64,000 bases of DNA. Origin: Kryptolebias marmoratus. Lineage: Eukaryota; Chordata; Actinopteri; Cyprinodontiformes; Rivulidae. This document shows positions 11,701 to 24,300 of the stretch, in pieces. Position 1 is the stretch's first letter. Each line of letters starts with the position of its first letter. Position numbers and translations under genes: made by a program. Location of the stretch: assembly GCF_001649575.2 (NCBI RefSeq), contig NC_051438.1, positions 12,322,705-12,386,704 of the forward strand. The letters run 5' to 3'. The notes beneath the pieces were generated by a model, which did not search any database, was not told the origin of the DNA, and was given only the letters and a program-made list of their open reading frames with translations.

Positions 11701-12060
11701 CATATGTAATAAATAATATTGAATGTTTCAAAGTCTTAAAATTCATAATGTGACATTATTAGCAATTATATTGTGGATCAAAATCATGTTACAGTTTATT
11801 CTGAAAGTTAATACCACCTGCCACACATTTATACTTTAGGATACTTCAATCAGATACTTCAAAAGTACCACTGAGTGACATAAACTGCAGGATTTTTGCT
11901 GATGTGTTTTTATTATGTCAATAATATGACGTTCAGGAGAGCATACAAGTGGTATGAACATATTTTCAGAAAAAGATGGGCCATCAGAGAAGACTTACTG
12001 CGACTATTCTGGAAGTTTTGCCGCTGAGAATTGAGCTCAGAGACAATTTTATGATAATTG
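11701..12060. other. Intergenic DNA, nothing distinct
   Basis: AT-rich unique sequence, no gene or recognised repeat. Confidence 0.4.
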
Positions 12061-12240
12061 TTGTTTTGTGGGAACAGGGTCAGGAGCACAAGCGGGCGAC
12101 TCCATCCTGCTAATTACAGCGCTGATTGCATCTTCTGCAATCCCATTTTATTATGACATTCCACGTGGAGGTTCATAAAGAGCGAGAGATCTGAGGTAGT
12201 TGTTTCATCTATATTAGCATCTCCTTTGGGGACTTTTTTT
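12060..12240. other. Candidate conserved non-coding island
   Basis: Compact, higher-complexity block with GCTAATTACAGCGCTGATTG, TTATTATGACATTCCACGTG and TATATTAGCATCTCC. Homeodomain-type TAATTA and an E-box CACGTG are present. It also contains a chance match to the let-7 seed region (see rejected items). Regulatory role is inferred. Confidence 0.33.
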
Positions 12241-14560
12241 AATTTAAACCTGACTAATCCTTTTTGTTTGACTTTACTGTTTCATTATTCAGCTTCAAAG
12301 CAATACACGGATTCAAATAATGGATGAAGTAAAAAAAAAACAAGGATAGCATTAAAGATAATTGTTGTGTGAAATCATCTTCAAGGAGGAAAACAACACA
12401 GTTGTCTTTTTTGCTGTATGCACAGCCAACACTTAACGTCTATGAATTTTACTTTGTTGTTTATATCTGTACGGTTATTTGACTGTTAATGATTGTGAAT
12501 AAAAGGAAAATTTCACTACAAAGTACTTAGTTTCCTCTTTTATTTAATGTTCTAGATAATTGTTGTGAATTTTAGGACCGAGGCAGTCTTGTGAAATAAT
12601 TCTGAGCTCAAGTGAGAAAGTAAGGCCAGTCCTGTCAATGATGTTGAATCTTTAAAGATAATCTGTTACACCTGTGAGTAATCCTAAAATGAGCACTTTC
12701 TTTTTTCTTATTTTTTCTTTGCACAGTGGGTTAAGGTTTAGATTTATTGCATTGTTATATGTTAAATATATGCCTGTGCAATAGAAACATTAATAGGTGT
12801 ATTAGATCAAAATGTATCTTGTCTCTCACTTGAGTTTAGAGCTAGTTTTATACATATTTGCATTAAGTGCTTCATCTTTATGTTACTGAGTGGGTTTAAA
12901 ACGTAGCTTTCAGGTTTTTGTCTCTCATGGGAATCCTCTTATTGTCAGTAAGTGCTACTATTGATGCACAAATTTACACATCACTTTCATCCATCTTTGT
13001 CAAAAATTGAAAGTTGCTGCTGGTCAAAGTGACACCGTCTCTCAAACAGCACCATCTTTTGCTGTGAGAATTTTTTTTTTTTGTGGAGCCAAAGCTGTTC
13101 ACGCTTTTGCGGAGGTACTTCTGCACATGAGCTCTGCCAGTAAAAATCAGGAGAAGTGCCAGTAGCTAATGGCAAAATAAGACAGCTATGAAATTAGATA
13201 TGATCAGACTAACACAACATTTCCTGAACAGAAGCTTCCGCTGTCATTTGACTGGTTTTGTTGACCTGTTGCAATATGAGGCTAAACTTGAGCAAACTCC
13301 GAGGAGAATAGTGCTGCAAATTATTTCGTTGCCTGATCTAAATTTTTTTGGCTTGTGACACATTAAAGCTGCAGTTAGGCTTTCATACAAGTCCTTTCAT
13401 ATTGCTGAGTCCAAAAAGGGCCCCAAACTCTAGCAGTAGTAATAAAATAACTCTGTGTACAGTTTGACGTCTTCTATTCAAGTTCTGTTTCAAACTACTA
13501 GTCATTTATTTCCCTTTATTTAATAATCACACCTCTTTTCCAGCACATTTTAGTAGGAAATAGAATGTTATGATATTATGTGATATGTACTACAGTGCCA
13601 GAAATTGTTAGACAACAAAATAATAAAAAATAAAAAATAAAAATTGTAGCTCTGAAGATTTAATGAAAATACTTTAAAATAAAAAAATAAGTAAAACAAA
13701 ATCCAGACTGAATTGTCCAGGTCTTTACTGCTGGTGCTTCAACTCTTTTGTTGTTTAAAAAACTAAAATGTGGCAAAATCTTTGTAAACTCTTTGACAGT
13801 CATGAAGGTGGAGAAAAACAGCAGATAATGAAGAAAACTCCATTTGGAGCATTTGGTCATTTTCATGCATACTTTCAAGCTTAACACTCTGAGCACTTTT
13901 TGCTCCCATAATTACTCACTTATAATTAGGTTCAATTCATGCAGCGTTCTGATTCTTCTCAGATTAGTCAGAATTTCTGAGATCCAACTCGGAAAAGCCA
14001 GAGATTACTGAACGTGGCTGACTGGATGAGAAGTTGTGATAGCTTCAGTCATAATTTTGTTTTTACCTCTTTTCAGTTTGTATCCGCTCACACACGTAGT
14101 GCTTTCAAACTGGTATTAGCAGCAGCTGTTTCTTTAAATGTAGAAAAATTCACCATGGACTTGTACTGCTATTATTAGTTAGTCTGATCACTGAGCTACT
14201 GAGTTGGGCAGATCGATCCAAATATAATATAAGGATAATATCGATACCAACGTTGGTAATAATGTCGCTCAATATCAGCATGAGAAAACTGATACTTTAG
14301 TTTCAGCTTGTCTCCCGTATGAAGTGATCATTTTGTGCACTTGAACAAATCCAGACATGATAATGTATAGGGAAAATGGTTTGTTACTGTTTAATTGCTT
14401 CTGAACAAAAACTTTTTGTATTTTCTGTTTACCTATAAACTTTGCCCCACATTCTGACCTGGGTTTTAACTAATTAATATTCCACAGAAAAATAAATCAC
14501 AAACACACCCAGAGCTCATAAAACTTCATTCAGATTAAGAGATTTGATGATGCACTTACC
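12241..14560. other. AT-rich intergenic DNA, no gene seen
   Basis: Simple A/T tracts (about 13068-13082 T; AAAAAT-type repeats at 13619-13640). No open frame with recognisable content. Confidence 0.4.
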
Positions 14561-14696
14561 TTAAAGGGATAGTCCAGTCATCTTTGAAGTGATGCTCTGT
14601 CTAATAGCTATCATTAGTTAGTACCTATTAGCCGTGACGTCAGTCATAGAGCACAGAGATAATATCAAGTCAAAGTTGACTGGACTATCCCTTTAA
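14561..14696. mobile_element. Compact MITE, 136 bp, TTAA ends and near-perfect terminal inverted repeats
   Basis: The left end TTAAAGGGATAGTCCAGTCA is matched by its exact reverse complement at the right end (14677-14696). After one mismatch, the next six bases pair too. Both ends finish in TTAA (14561-14564, 14693-14696), the presumed target duplication. It has no coding capacity. It shares the outer TTAAAGGGATAGT of the longer TTAA elements in this window but has a different interior. Confidence 0.85.
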
Positions 14697-15237
14697 TTGA
14701 TAAATGTGTCTGGATCTGTGCTATTGATCCTGTTTTTATTTGGGATTGATACCAGTATCACCCACTTCTAGTGCAAAGTAAAACTGAGGCTGAAAATTAA
14801 TATTGTTAATTGTGTCTGAATTATAACCTAGATCTTAGAACAACAACTACATCTTGTTATTCAAATGTTCAAAAACAGACTGCAGGAAACTTTTTTTGAG
14901 GTCTACGGTCAGCCAGAAAGCCACGGTGACATTGAGCGAGCATGCACAAAGGTGTGAAGCTGAAATTCAAACATCTAAATGGAATTGAGTTATCGTTCAC
15001 GAATGAATTCAGTTCTTGCATCAGAGTTTTTCCTTGTTGTGCCATGTCAATTTGTCCTCTGTTGAAAAAGCCTCTGGGGAGGGTTGTGATGATAGAAGAC
15101 CTGTTGCAGTTTGTAATATGTGTGAAATAAAATGTAGGGGTCAGTCAAAATAAAAAGAGCGACAGGCTTCGCTGTATTATTAGCAGCTTAAGTCGTAGAA
15201 AAAATGTTCCAAAAACTTTGACTGTAGGTCTCAGGAA
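14697..15237. other. Intergenic DNA, nothing distinct
   Basis: Unique sequence. A 62-codon open frame at 14942-15130 has no recognisable feature. Confidence 0.4.
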
Positions 15238-15510
15238 ACATCCATCCATGGACAGGTTGCAATTCCATCACATGGCCAACAGAGACACTCAAGACAAACA
15301 ACCAAGCCACTCTCACACCTATAGTTAATTTAGAGGTGCCTGTTAACCATGGTGCAAGTCTTTAAGCTGTGGGAGAGCAAAGAAAAGAGTAGCATCCAGA
15401 GAAAACTTATGAATGGATGGGTAGGAACATACAAACTCCACACAGAATCTCACCTGCCGGACACGAACCCAGGACCTTCTTGCTGTGAGGCAACATCACT
15501 AACCACGGCT
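15238..15510 (-). repeat. Interspersed repeat with (ATCC) end, internally deleted copy
   Basis: Begins CATCCATCCATGGACAGG on the plus strand, so the usual block between the (ATCC)n tail and GGACAGG is missing. It continues with AATTCCATCACATGG, CACTCTCACACC, CATACAAACTCCACACAGAA and ACGAACCCAGGACCTTCTTG, CTGTGAGGCAACATCACTAA. Same family as 6397-6620. Confidence 0.75.
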
Positions 15511-17040
15511 ACAAATGTCAAAATTTTCATTAAACGATTATGCTCAGTCTGAGAGTATTCAGGCCCCGCAAACATCTGACCTGAGGCTGAAACTGTTCTC
15601 TGTTACTGAACTGATATATACATATTTTTTTAAAAAAGCTGATGAATTGGTTTTCACAGCAACATATTTATAAGGTCATACCGATTGAGACGTTGATGGT
15701 TTTTTTCTTTTTCTTTTAATTTACAGGATCGTATGATGTCCAGAAATGTTTTCTGAAATGCCAAACCACCGCTAAGTCACCAGTTGTCAGCCAGGTCTCT
15801 CAAAGGGACCCTCCCCCCGATTCTTTATCCTTCAAATCTGGTTGATGAATATTTTAATAGATATCTCCTCATCGGGAGTCAAGTCTGGCACATCAGGTCC
15901 AAACTGCTCATATTTGCTTATAAAAGCTGAATATTGTCTGTATAATGGTCTCATAAGTAAAAGGTTTGTATGAAAAGCTTTTATCTAGCTTCAAAAATTA
16001 TTTTGGCATCGTACTTTAACCTGTTCATGGTCCCTGGTGTGCAGGTACGTGCTCTGAATTTAAAAAGAATCAACACAGTAAGTAGACAATTTATGACAAT
16101 GAGCTCCTGAAATAAGTAAAAACTGTCATTTATGATACCGGAATTGGATTCTATAGCTTTTTCGTTTAATATTATCCTCTTAAAAGTGTCTTTTTAAATG
16201 TATTTTATTTTGCTCATTTGATTTTTCTTCTTTGCTGTTTTTTACCACCTTACCTTTGAGTTGTTACAGCAAGTTTACTTTATATGTATATAAATATAAA
16301 TGTGTTTTCTATGAAAACAAAAAAAGAAGATATAAAGAGATTATGATTTTGAATAGGTTATTTGTTGGTCTGATGATGATCATGGTTTCCAGTAATGGTA
16401 TGAATACATTTGAGAAACTAATTGAATTCACTAATTAAATTTTTATAATGTACTTTTTTGAGGGGGAAAGGCAACATAAAATCAGAAATGTTAATAATTA
16501 TTCTAAATAAGAAGGAAAACCATTAAAACACCTGTGTGGGTGTTTTAACATTTGTCATTTATTCAAGTTTCTTTTCATCCTTTTAATCTTCTGACCCATC
16601 ACAATTACTTTTGAGTGCAAAATGTGTGCTATTAGTAATTGCAATGTAAAAGCACTTTTTAATTTGAAATGTAAATGAGCTTTAAAAATGATTAACAAAC
16701 ATCCTTTTTAAGAAGAAATAACCAAACAAATGTCTCGTCTCAGCTATTATTTCAAGCCAATAATTGAGTCCCTGGATTTGTAGCGTCTCAAGCAAAACGT
16801 TTTGCATTAAAGTCTATTAACAGCACTGAACAAACTGGTATGAACGTCAACATTTTATAGGTTCAACATGTATAAACTAACTGAGCAAATGTGTTTTGCT
16901 ATTTTACTATAATTCACAGTAGGGACTGAGTCAACAATATGCAAACGGTACAATTAAAACTGGCTCGTGGGTAATCTGAAATGTAGGTCAGACACTGAGA
17001 GGAACGATCACAGCCAAGCAGATGATTTTTCTGCACTGAG
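15511..17040. other. AT-rich intergenic DNA, no gene seen
   Basis: A splice-acceptor-like pyrimidine tract ends TTTACAG at about 15727, but no supporting exon follows. Confidence 0.4.
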
Positions 17041-17400
17041 CTGAGCGTCTTAAAGGGAATAAAATTTAAGTAAAAACTTGCTTTCTTTGTGATTTACTTA
17101 CAGCCCTTTGTGATCGATGTGGTTTAAACTAAGCTGCCAATATTTGCATCATTAGTGTCCCATAATTGTTCTACAGTTAAAAGGTTAGAAGGTGAGAAAC
17201 AAAGACATCCTCTCCCACAGTGGAATGACTGTCTTTAACCCCACTGAGGGTCCACCGTGGATGTTATCAGCCCATTAAATGGACATTAGAGTCTTTTATC
17301 ACTCATAAATATGCCAAGTCAGTGCCCTTTTCCTCTTCCAAAGAACCTCGGTTCAGTGGGACCATCTGTTAGAATCACTAATAAACAGAAAAAAAAACGT
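17040..17400. other. Candidate conserved non-coding island
   Basis: Contains TGCCAATATTTGCATCATTA with a POU octamer ATTTGCAT at 17142-17149, TGTGATCGATGTGGTTTAAA and CCCATAATTG. No simple repeats and no open frame. Regulatory role inferred from texture. Confidence 0.33.
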
Positions 17401-17629
17401 AAGTCACCTGTATCATGTGAGTATGTGCATATGAAGGGTTTTTTCTCAAATTCTAACCCAAAATATGAATAGTTTTTAGAAATTTAATTGAGTTCTAGAA
17501 ACACAAATAACAACAGAGATGTTTTTACTTTTTGTTTCTCTTTATTCTGAGCTTGTCACCATTAAACTTTGACTGTGTGCTAATGTGATGAAATAGGACG
17601 CACTTGTATAGCACACTCATTCTGTGCTT

Positions 17630-17634
<5 letters not shown>

Positions 17635-17706
<72 letters not shown>
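17635..17706. repeat. (TA)36 microsatellite
   Basis: 72 uninterrupted bases of alternating T and A. Self-complementary, likely length-polymorphic. Confidence 0.95.
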
Positions 17707-17708
<2 letters not shown>

Positions 17709-18680
17709 TAGTGAGGTAGTCCAGGTTTTTGCCCAAGGACATTTTGGCATGCTGCAGGGCCTGAACCACATTCCACCACCACAGTCGTTCTTGTGAATTT
17801 TCTCGCCACCTAGTGGTGTGACATGCGTATTTCAGCATTTTTTACTAGCCAGAGTAGAGTAGTCAAGACCTAAACCTTTCGCCTTACATCAACCAGTCGA
17901 TTTAACAACAGGCTCAAGACAAATTTAAAGTTACTCACTGCAAGGTATGAAATGAAAGGTTATCCTGAGATATATCAAATGGTGCTGTTTGATAGAGCTT
18001 ACTCCAGTAGTTTTCCCGATATGTTGATGTGAAATTCTCAAATGTAAGTCCACACTACATCAGCTGAATCCATTGAAAACCTCATGGAAGCTTAAGTCAA
18101 ACTAATATGGCGGAATCGGACACGATACATATAGCTCCTATGTTGTTTTAACCACCATAAAGAAAGGGAGATACACTACATGTGGATGATAAGTGGAAAG
18201 GTAGTAGAAAAAGTCTGGTTTGCAAAGCACTCATGTTAGTGTGGACAGTGTCTGAATGGTGAGTGAATGTATGGACTCGCCTAATTTTGCTGAGGTTTAC
18301 TGTTAAATCCAATGGGTTATTCCTCTTCTTTGTAACACTTTATTCATCCCAGGAAGCCTGGCCACCCCTGGTAATGTCCCTACATTATTCATGTGAGTAA
18401 AAGCACTGAGACATGTGTGTAGTTTGTACAATTATTTGTTTGCTGTGAGGTTTGCTGTTTTACCTCCGGTGAATCACCGGTCGCTCCTCTGGGACCTCCT
18501 CAGTGTGGGCTGAGTCTCCCCAAACTCATTTCTCATAGTTTGGCATTTTCTGTTGGACTTGAATATTCTAATATCACTTCAGATTTTATATTCTGAATGC
18601 ATTTTAGGCGAATTTGTACTACATTTCCATTTTATTCCCTTATTGCTTAGAGCAGTTTTTGTGTTTTTTTTCCTTTGGTT
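17707..18680. other. Intergenic DNA, nothing distinct
   Basis: Unique-looking sequence, no gene recognised. Confidence 0.35.
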
Positions 18681-18802
18681 AGTTCAGTGGAGTTTTTAGT
18701 GCTTTTGCCTCCCAGCAGGATTTATGGTTCGAGCTGCAGAATTCTCCCATCGCCTGTGTGGGTTTTTTTTCTGAGTGCTCTGGTTTTTATCCCACAACCC
18801 AA
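18681..18802 (+). repeat. Diverged fragment of the (ATCC)-ended interspersed repeat, opposite orientation
   Basis: AGTTCAGTGG...TTTTGCCTCCCAGCAGGATT...GGTTCGAGC...TGTGTGGGTTTTTTTTCTGA...ATCCCACAACCC follows the order of the family's reverse strand, with many substitutions. Old copy. Confidence 0.5.
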
Positions 18803-20440
18803 AGAGTAGAATTTGGGTCACCTGCTTCAAATTCTTGGAGCTGGCTTATCCCATCACCTCCTGCAAATTTCATTTTTGTCAGGATAGTTCCAAGTGATAA
18901 AAACCTACTGAGCTTTCAGGGAGGTGCAGGCACCCCGTCCCGGTCACATTTACGAGTGATAAGAAGCGTTAAGGTCAACGTAATTGACTGATGTCATCTG
19001 AATCTGGAATCACTGTTAGCAGTACGCCCTTCGCTGGCCAGTCCCAGGAACAGGTAGCTCAAGTGGAAATGGGAACTCGGGTGGTAATTCCTCCCACGCT
19101 TCGAAGCTTTGACCGAAGCACTTCCAGTACCTGACACACATTAGGGAAGTGGTGAAGCTCTTCTATGACAAATCTTGCAGGCAGCAGGTATCCATCAAAT
19201 GAATGGAGTGAGTCATTTTTCCATCCTGTCTGACTTTATTTTAACATAATGTATTTTAAGTCACTATAGTGTATAAAATCAGTTCCAGACTCCCCTCAGC
19301 TCCCAGCTGTTATTTTTGTAGCTGCAGACTAATACATGAATCTCTACACGCATGTTCCAACTACATCCACTCCAGATGGGTTGGAGGGAAACTCCAGTAT
19401 GGCTACCATTGTAAATGAGGAAAAACAGTAAATGTAGGCACTCTTGTTGATTTTTTTTTTTTTGTTGTTGTTGTCATTACTTCTTACAAATTGTCTATCC
19501 CAACTGGCAGCAAAGCTATTCAGGAGTGAGAACTAATTCTTACATTTCACAACACATTTCAAGAACTAGCCTGCACCACCATGTAGTTATGCTTTAATGA
19601 CTCTCAAATATCTTTGCTACCAACTGTGGTTAAAGACTAGTGTGAAATAAGAACCGAGACATGAACAAGAACATTAACATTTGTCAAAATGAGTCACAGT
19701 GAGGAATTTTTCACCAGTGATTTGTATTATTTTCAAATTCTCTGTTTCAAACGCTTTAAGTTCACATGTAGCTAGTTTTGTTTAGAAGGGTGCAAGTTTG
19801 AAAGCTCAATTTTTATTGGTCTAGAAAGATGTTATCAGGAATTCCAGCCCTATATTTAAAAAGAGGAAAGCCTAAGCTTCACAGTGACGTCAAACATTTT
19901 ACGAAGGGATTTCCCAGTGCTACAGCAGCCGGCAGAAAAAAATGGTCAATTTCAAGGGAAATTCCAAAGGTTATAAGACATAGGATTGGTTTTGAAGACA
20001 AAACAGTTAGAAAACACTGATTTAAAGGTAGATTTGATAGATTATTTGCTATTTTAGTTCTTGGGATTTCTAGATGTTGTCTTTATGGACTCATTTCTAC
20101 GCAAATCTCAATTACAGCAAAAAAAAAAAAATATATATATATATATATTTCTTTTTTTTTGCACTGCAGTCTGAACTCATTGTGACTCATTCTGCCAGCA
20201 CAAGTCACATTTACTACTGTTCTCATTCCCAATGGCAGAGAAGCTGGAGTTTTGTCTAGAGTGGATCTAGTCGCCATATGTGCATAAGGGTTGCCTGATT
20301 CTTTTATTACCTTGACAGAAAACTGATTTATTTTGTTTTTCTTCTGATTAAATTATTTGATGTTCTCCCAAAAAAAGGAAGGAAAAACAAGCAAAAGGTA
20401 AATCTCATAAATGTCAATATGTTCCCAAAAGCATTGCCCC
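18803..20440. other. Intergenic DNA, no gene seen
   Basis: Holds a symmetric low-complexity tract A13-(TA)9-T at about 20119-20160. The GC-richer part 18960-19220 might be an old transposon remnant but shows no usable signature. Confidence 0.35.
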
Positions 20441-21130
20441 TGAAATGTAGAAGATGATGCATTAACTCAGTCATAAAGAAGCACAATGTTTCTCATTCTC
20501 CTTCTGGTGTTGCATTATCCTAATTCTGGAGTTCTGAAAGAATTCCTGCTAATGCTCTGCATAATTGGCACCAACAGAAAGCCCTTGTACAGGAGATAAC
20601 AGCTGGAAACGATGCAGAGAATGTGTGAATGACATTTTTTTTCCCCCCCTTGCACACTTCTCACTTCTCACTACACCTAAATGAGATGTCTGAATATATT
20701 AAATAAACATCCTTTTTCTGTAGTTAGTCACTTTGAATAGAATATTTTGAAGCGAGCTTTTTATTGCGTGCTGTGAAATATGTCTTCAGAATTTGAATTT
20801 CAAATTCTTATCCTTTGAAGATAAAAAAAAAAAGCATCCTCTTAGGTTTGAAAGAAGTGGATGTGTCCCAGCGGGGACTGTGTTGTGCAACAGAGCGATT
20901 TCCTGTGGTCGAACAGAAGCAGGAGGTGAAACAGGTACGCCAGATATGCTCTGAAAGCAGATCATAATTACTGAGCTCACAAAGAGCAAATTACAATGCA
21001 GGCCAATTGAACGGATGAATAGTGGAGATTAAAGATGTCAGATTTTGAAGCAGGCTGAAGACTTTTGGGCTGATTGTGCTCTTGTCTGATGGAGCTGGCT
21101 CCAGATGCCTCCAAAGCAAAACAAGATAAA
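20440..21130. other. Two candidate conserved islands (20440-20640 and 20920-21130)
   Basis: The first contains GTTGCATTATCCTAATTCTG and GCTCTGCATAATTGGCACCA. The second contains CAGATCATAATTACTGAGCT, GCAAATTACAATGCAGGCC and TTGAACGGATGAATAG. They are separated by T-rich and A-rich tracts. No coding signal. Regulatory role inferred. Confidence 0.33.
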
Positions 21131-22146
21131 AGCTAAGCTAGAAATATTTTTTGCTGCAGACAGCATGGGCTCGTTCTCCTTTTGTCTGACATAAGTGCAG
21201 ATCTTCCACCGCAAAAAGGTCCATTTTCAATATACTCTTCTCTCATGGTTTTTTATATTTTATTTATTTTTTGCATGCATAGTGAAAAAGACACAAAAGC
21301 TCATGGTGACAATGAATAGGAGTTTGTAAAGCACATACATTGCTGCTGGCAGCATCTAAATTTCCCTTACATTCAGCTTTGAGGGTTCACTACTGTCAGG
21401 TTTTAAGATAAAGAAAACTTAATTTCCGGTCTAGAATTGTCATATCTAATTTAAAAGGTAAGACTTCTATTTTTATTTTTTACTTTGGTTCAAATAAAAG
21501 AAGAATCTGAAGTGAAAATTAAACAAGTTTCTACACTGCAGGTCTAAAGCTACAATGTGCAGCAAATAACATGTTGTGTTGCCTTATTTTTTCTTTCACT
21601 TAAAAAAAAAATAAAGGCCCACTTCTGACCTTAAATGTTCCCAGAAAGATTTTGAGCCAGTGGAGGAACAAAGCATAAGAGAACATAATAATTAGCTGCT
21701 CAAATGTCACCATCACCAAGAAGCAAGCAATTTAACATGCAGACATAAAGTCCCAGCCTCATTCTGTTCGGGACAAAAGCAGAGGGAGAGATAGAAATGA
21801 TATCCAAGTATCATCCCCACGGAAACAGTCGTGGAACAAAAACAGTGTCTGCGGGGGATGTGACCCCCCGTACAGCCCTCCCCAGAGAGGTTCCCCAGCC
21901 CATCTGCCTCCCAGAGCGCTGCAGTCTGCAGGCATGGCTGAGCTTCGCCTGTCCTGCGGGGATATGAGGACCCTCCTGCTGTTGTACAAATACTCATCCA
22001 CCGGAGAATCTCTGCTCTGTGAAGCAGCAATCAGACGGCAACCCATTTACAGCCACAGAGGCAGCGAGTCTGTTATGTAAAACTTAGAAGCCGTCACGTT
22101 ATCTGTGTGCTGTGTTCTCCTTTTGACTTCTCTTTGCAGTCAAAGC
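21131..22146. other. Intergenic DNA with a GC-richer block at 21800-22070
   Basis: The GC-richer block carries overlapping minus-strand open frames of 95-105 codons without a recognisable motif. It may be constrained non-coding DNA. Low-complexity A tract at about 21602-21613. Confidence 0.3.
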
Positions 22147-23537
22147 TTAAGGAACCAGTTCAAATCTTTTAAAATCGGGTTCTGTGGAAAGGTTATGAAC
22201 TCGTAATATCTTACATGTTGTAGATAGCTTTTTGAACGACCTCAGGTTGGAGAAATGGACTTTAATTCTGATTAGAGTGATGAGCAATCGGCTAGTCCAA
22301 GAGTGGCCAAGACTGAAGTGGATTGATGATATCTTATTACAAATTCTCTTTAAAAAGTTTTGTATTTTTTAAACGGCTCCAACAGATCCCAGGAACAAAC
22401 TCGGAGGTCTCTGTCCAGAAGAGCGCTGTCCTAGGAACAGCTAAGATACTGTAGCGTATATACTGTATATATATATATACATATATAAATGTTGTATATA
22501 AATCTATATAGATGACATTATACGTATATATAATGTCTCAGGGGAGACGACATGACTGCAGAAAAACTTGGTCGCACCACATAACGACCCGAAGTTAGTT
22601 TTTAAGTTAGTTTTCCAGCTTCAGACTTGGCAGTAAGTGAAAGGAATTTATATTTAAAAATAAAAAGGTGCTATTGTAATGTCAAAATTCCTTACAATGC
22701 AGAGAGCTTTCCAGGTTTTTTTATTAAGAAGACAGAAACCCTAAATTTCTCTCAGTTTCAGCAGATTACATGGAAGCAAAGTGTGAATGTTGAACCTGTT
22801 GTAAAGTATTTTACAAGTTACGTTTAACAGGAGGCTGTATGAGTGCAGACTTGTTGTAAATACTGGATGAAACTCACTAGTCACAGATAAACCAAGTAGT
22901 TGTTGCTTTTTTACTGTAAAAGAGGCAATTGTACAAAACATTACATTTTATTAAAAGAGACCTGAGCTGTGGAATTAAGATCATAAACCTAGTTTAAAAA
23001 ACTGAGCTGTATTGTCTCATATTTGTATACAATCTTTTTGTTTCATTTTTATGGATTTTGGAGTATAGTAATAATATAATTTTAACCACAGTGCAAAAGA
23101 TTTCCTGTAAAATTAACAGTGTAAGTTTGTACTTGGATGGCCCCAAAATTGACTGTCATTATTATAAAAATTGAGTGAAGAAAAGTCTGCAACAGGAATG
23201 CTACAGCTAGCTGCTGCTGTCACTTTTTGCACTTGCAAACAATCATTGAATCTGATGTGAATAACTGTAAAATGAAGCCGACAGCAGTGAAAAGATTTCT
23301 GCAAAAAGAGCACTGGTACAAAACATTGCAAACATTTTGAGACTGGAGTTCTTTCTAGAAGACAGTAAACCACATAGTCCTGCTCAGACTAGCCATTAGC
23401 TCTTCGATCCAGTAATAATTCAACTCCATTTCTCCAAACTGAGGTTATTCAAAGAGCTGTCCGCAGCAGGTCAGATATTCATCGTTCGTAACCTTTCATC
23501 AGAGCCCAACTTGAAACGCTCTGAACTATCCCTTTAA
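22147..23537. mobile_element. TTAA-type element, long copy (1.39 kb)
   Basis: The left arm starts TTAAGGAACCAGTTCAAATC and continues TTCTGTGGAAAGGTTATGAA. The right arm ends CTGAACTATCCCTTTAA at 23537, and its interior CTCCAAACTGAGGTTATTCA is the inverse of the left arm's CCTCAGGTTGGAGAA. No transposase frame. The interior carries TA-rich DNA (22458-22530) and, near 22383-22446, a retroelement-like fragment (AGAAGAGCGCTGTCCTAGGA). Confidence 0.7.
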
Positions 23538-23860
23538 AGCCGACGTGTGTGGCCTGTGTGTGTGGAGGAGTGGAGTGGAGAGCTATCTGGTGCAGATCAG
23601 CAAAGAAAACTCCACTCAAGTTTCCACACAGCACTCTCATGATTTGATTCTCTTCACTGAAGATAACACTTGTAGCGATAAGCCTTTGCATTGTGGGATA
23701 TGTGCCGTGTGCTGGTGTATATTTGTGTATTTGGGGTGGATGGTGGGTGGTGGTGGTGGGGGGGTCACACACCCTGCTTGGTGAGCATGTAATGCTGTTG
23801 TCAAGGCCACAGACACCTCCACAGAGCGCAGAGAGGATGCCATCTCTAAGCAGATTATCG
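23538..23860. other. Intergenic DNA with a G-rich tract
   Basis: A run of GGTGGGTGG-type triplets followed by seven Gs at about 23733-23765 could form a G-quadruplex. No gene. Confidence 0.4.
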
Positions 23861-24300
23861 CTCCTTTGTGTTGATCTCTTCCTGTGTGCTCGCTGAGCCG
23901 CTGCCAGCGCACACTGATAGAAAGTAATGTCAATCTGGAAAATTCAAAATAAGGTCCAAATGTCACGGTCGACGGTAACAGGGAACGTGCTCCGTGCCTC
24001 CCGCACTTTGTCACATTAAACCTGGAGCTCAGACTTCACACCGCAGCAGTTGTGGGCTATCGCACTAACCATCTTTATCACGGTAATTGACCGTGGCCAC
24101 GAAGAGCAGCCTCCCCTGTTCCCCTCACAAATTAGGCAAGCAGCAGCAGAAGACCGTTACGTTCTGTCCAAGAAAGTCGTGTCTTTACCCGCACATCTGT
24201 ACAAAGAAGCTTTTGCATGTTTACGGGGAAGACACATAAAAAAACGCAACACTTTAAGTCAATGGATTTTCCAGCGATGGTAAAAAATGTGTATCACAAC
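23860..24300. other. Candidate conserved non-coding island
   Basis: GC-balanced unique sequence with GATAGAAAGTAATGTCAATC, GTGGGCTATCGCACTAACCA and CACGGTAATTGACCGTGGCC (an interrupted palindrome around TAATT). No convincing coding frame. Confidence 0.33.

Noticed and set aside
12193..12214. TGAGGTAGTTGTTT, resembling the 5' part of a let-7 family microRNA.
   Set aside because: The match stops after about 14 bases and the downstream 80 bases contain no complementary arm (no ACTACCTC-type sequence), so no precursor hairpin is possible.
17525..17838. Minus-strand frames containing long (YI)n repeats.
   Set aside because: They are translations of the TA microsatellite at 17635-17706.
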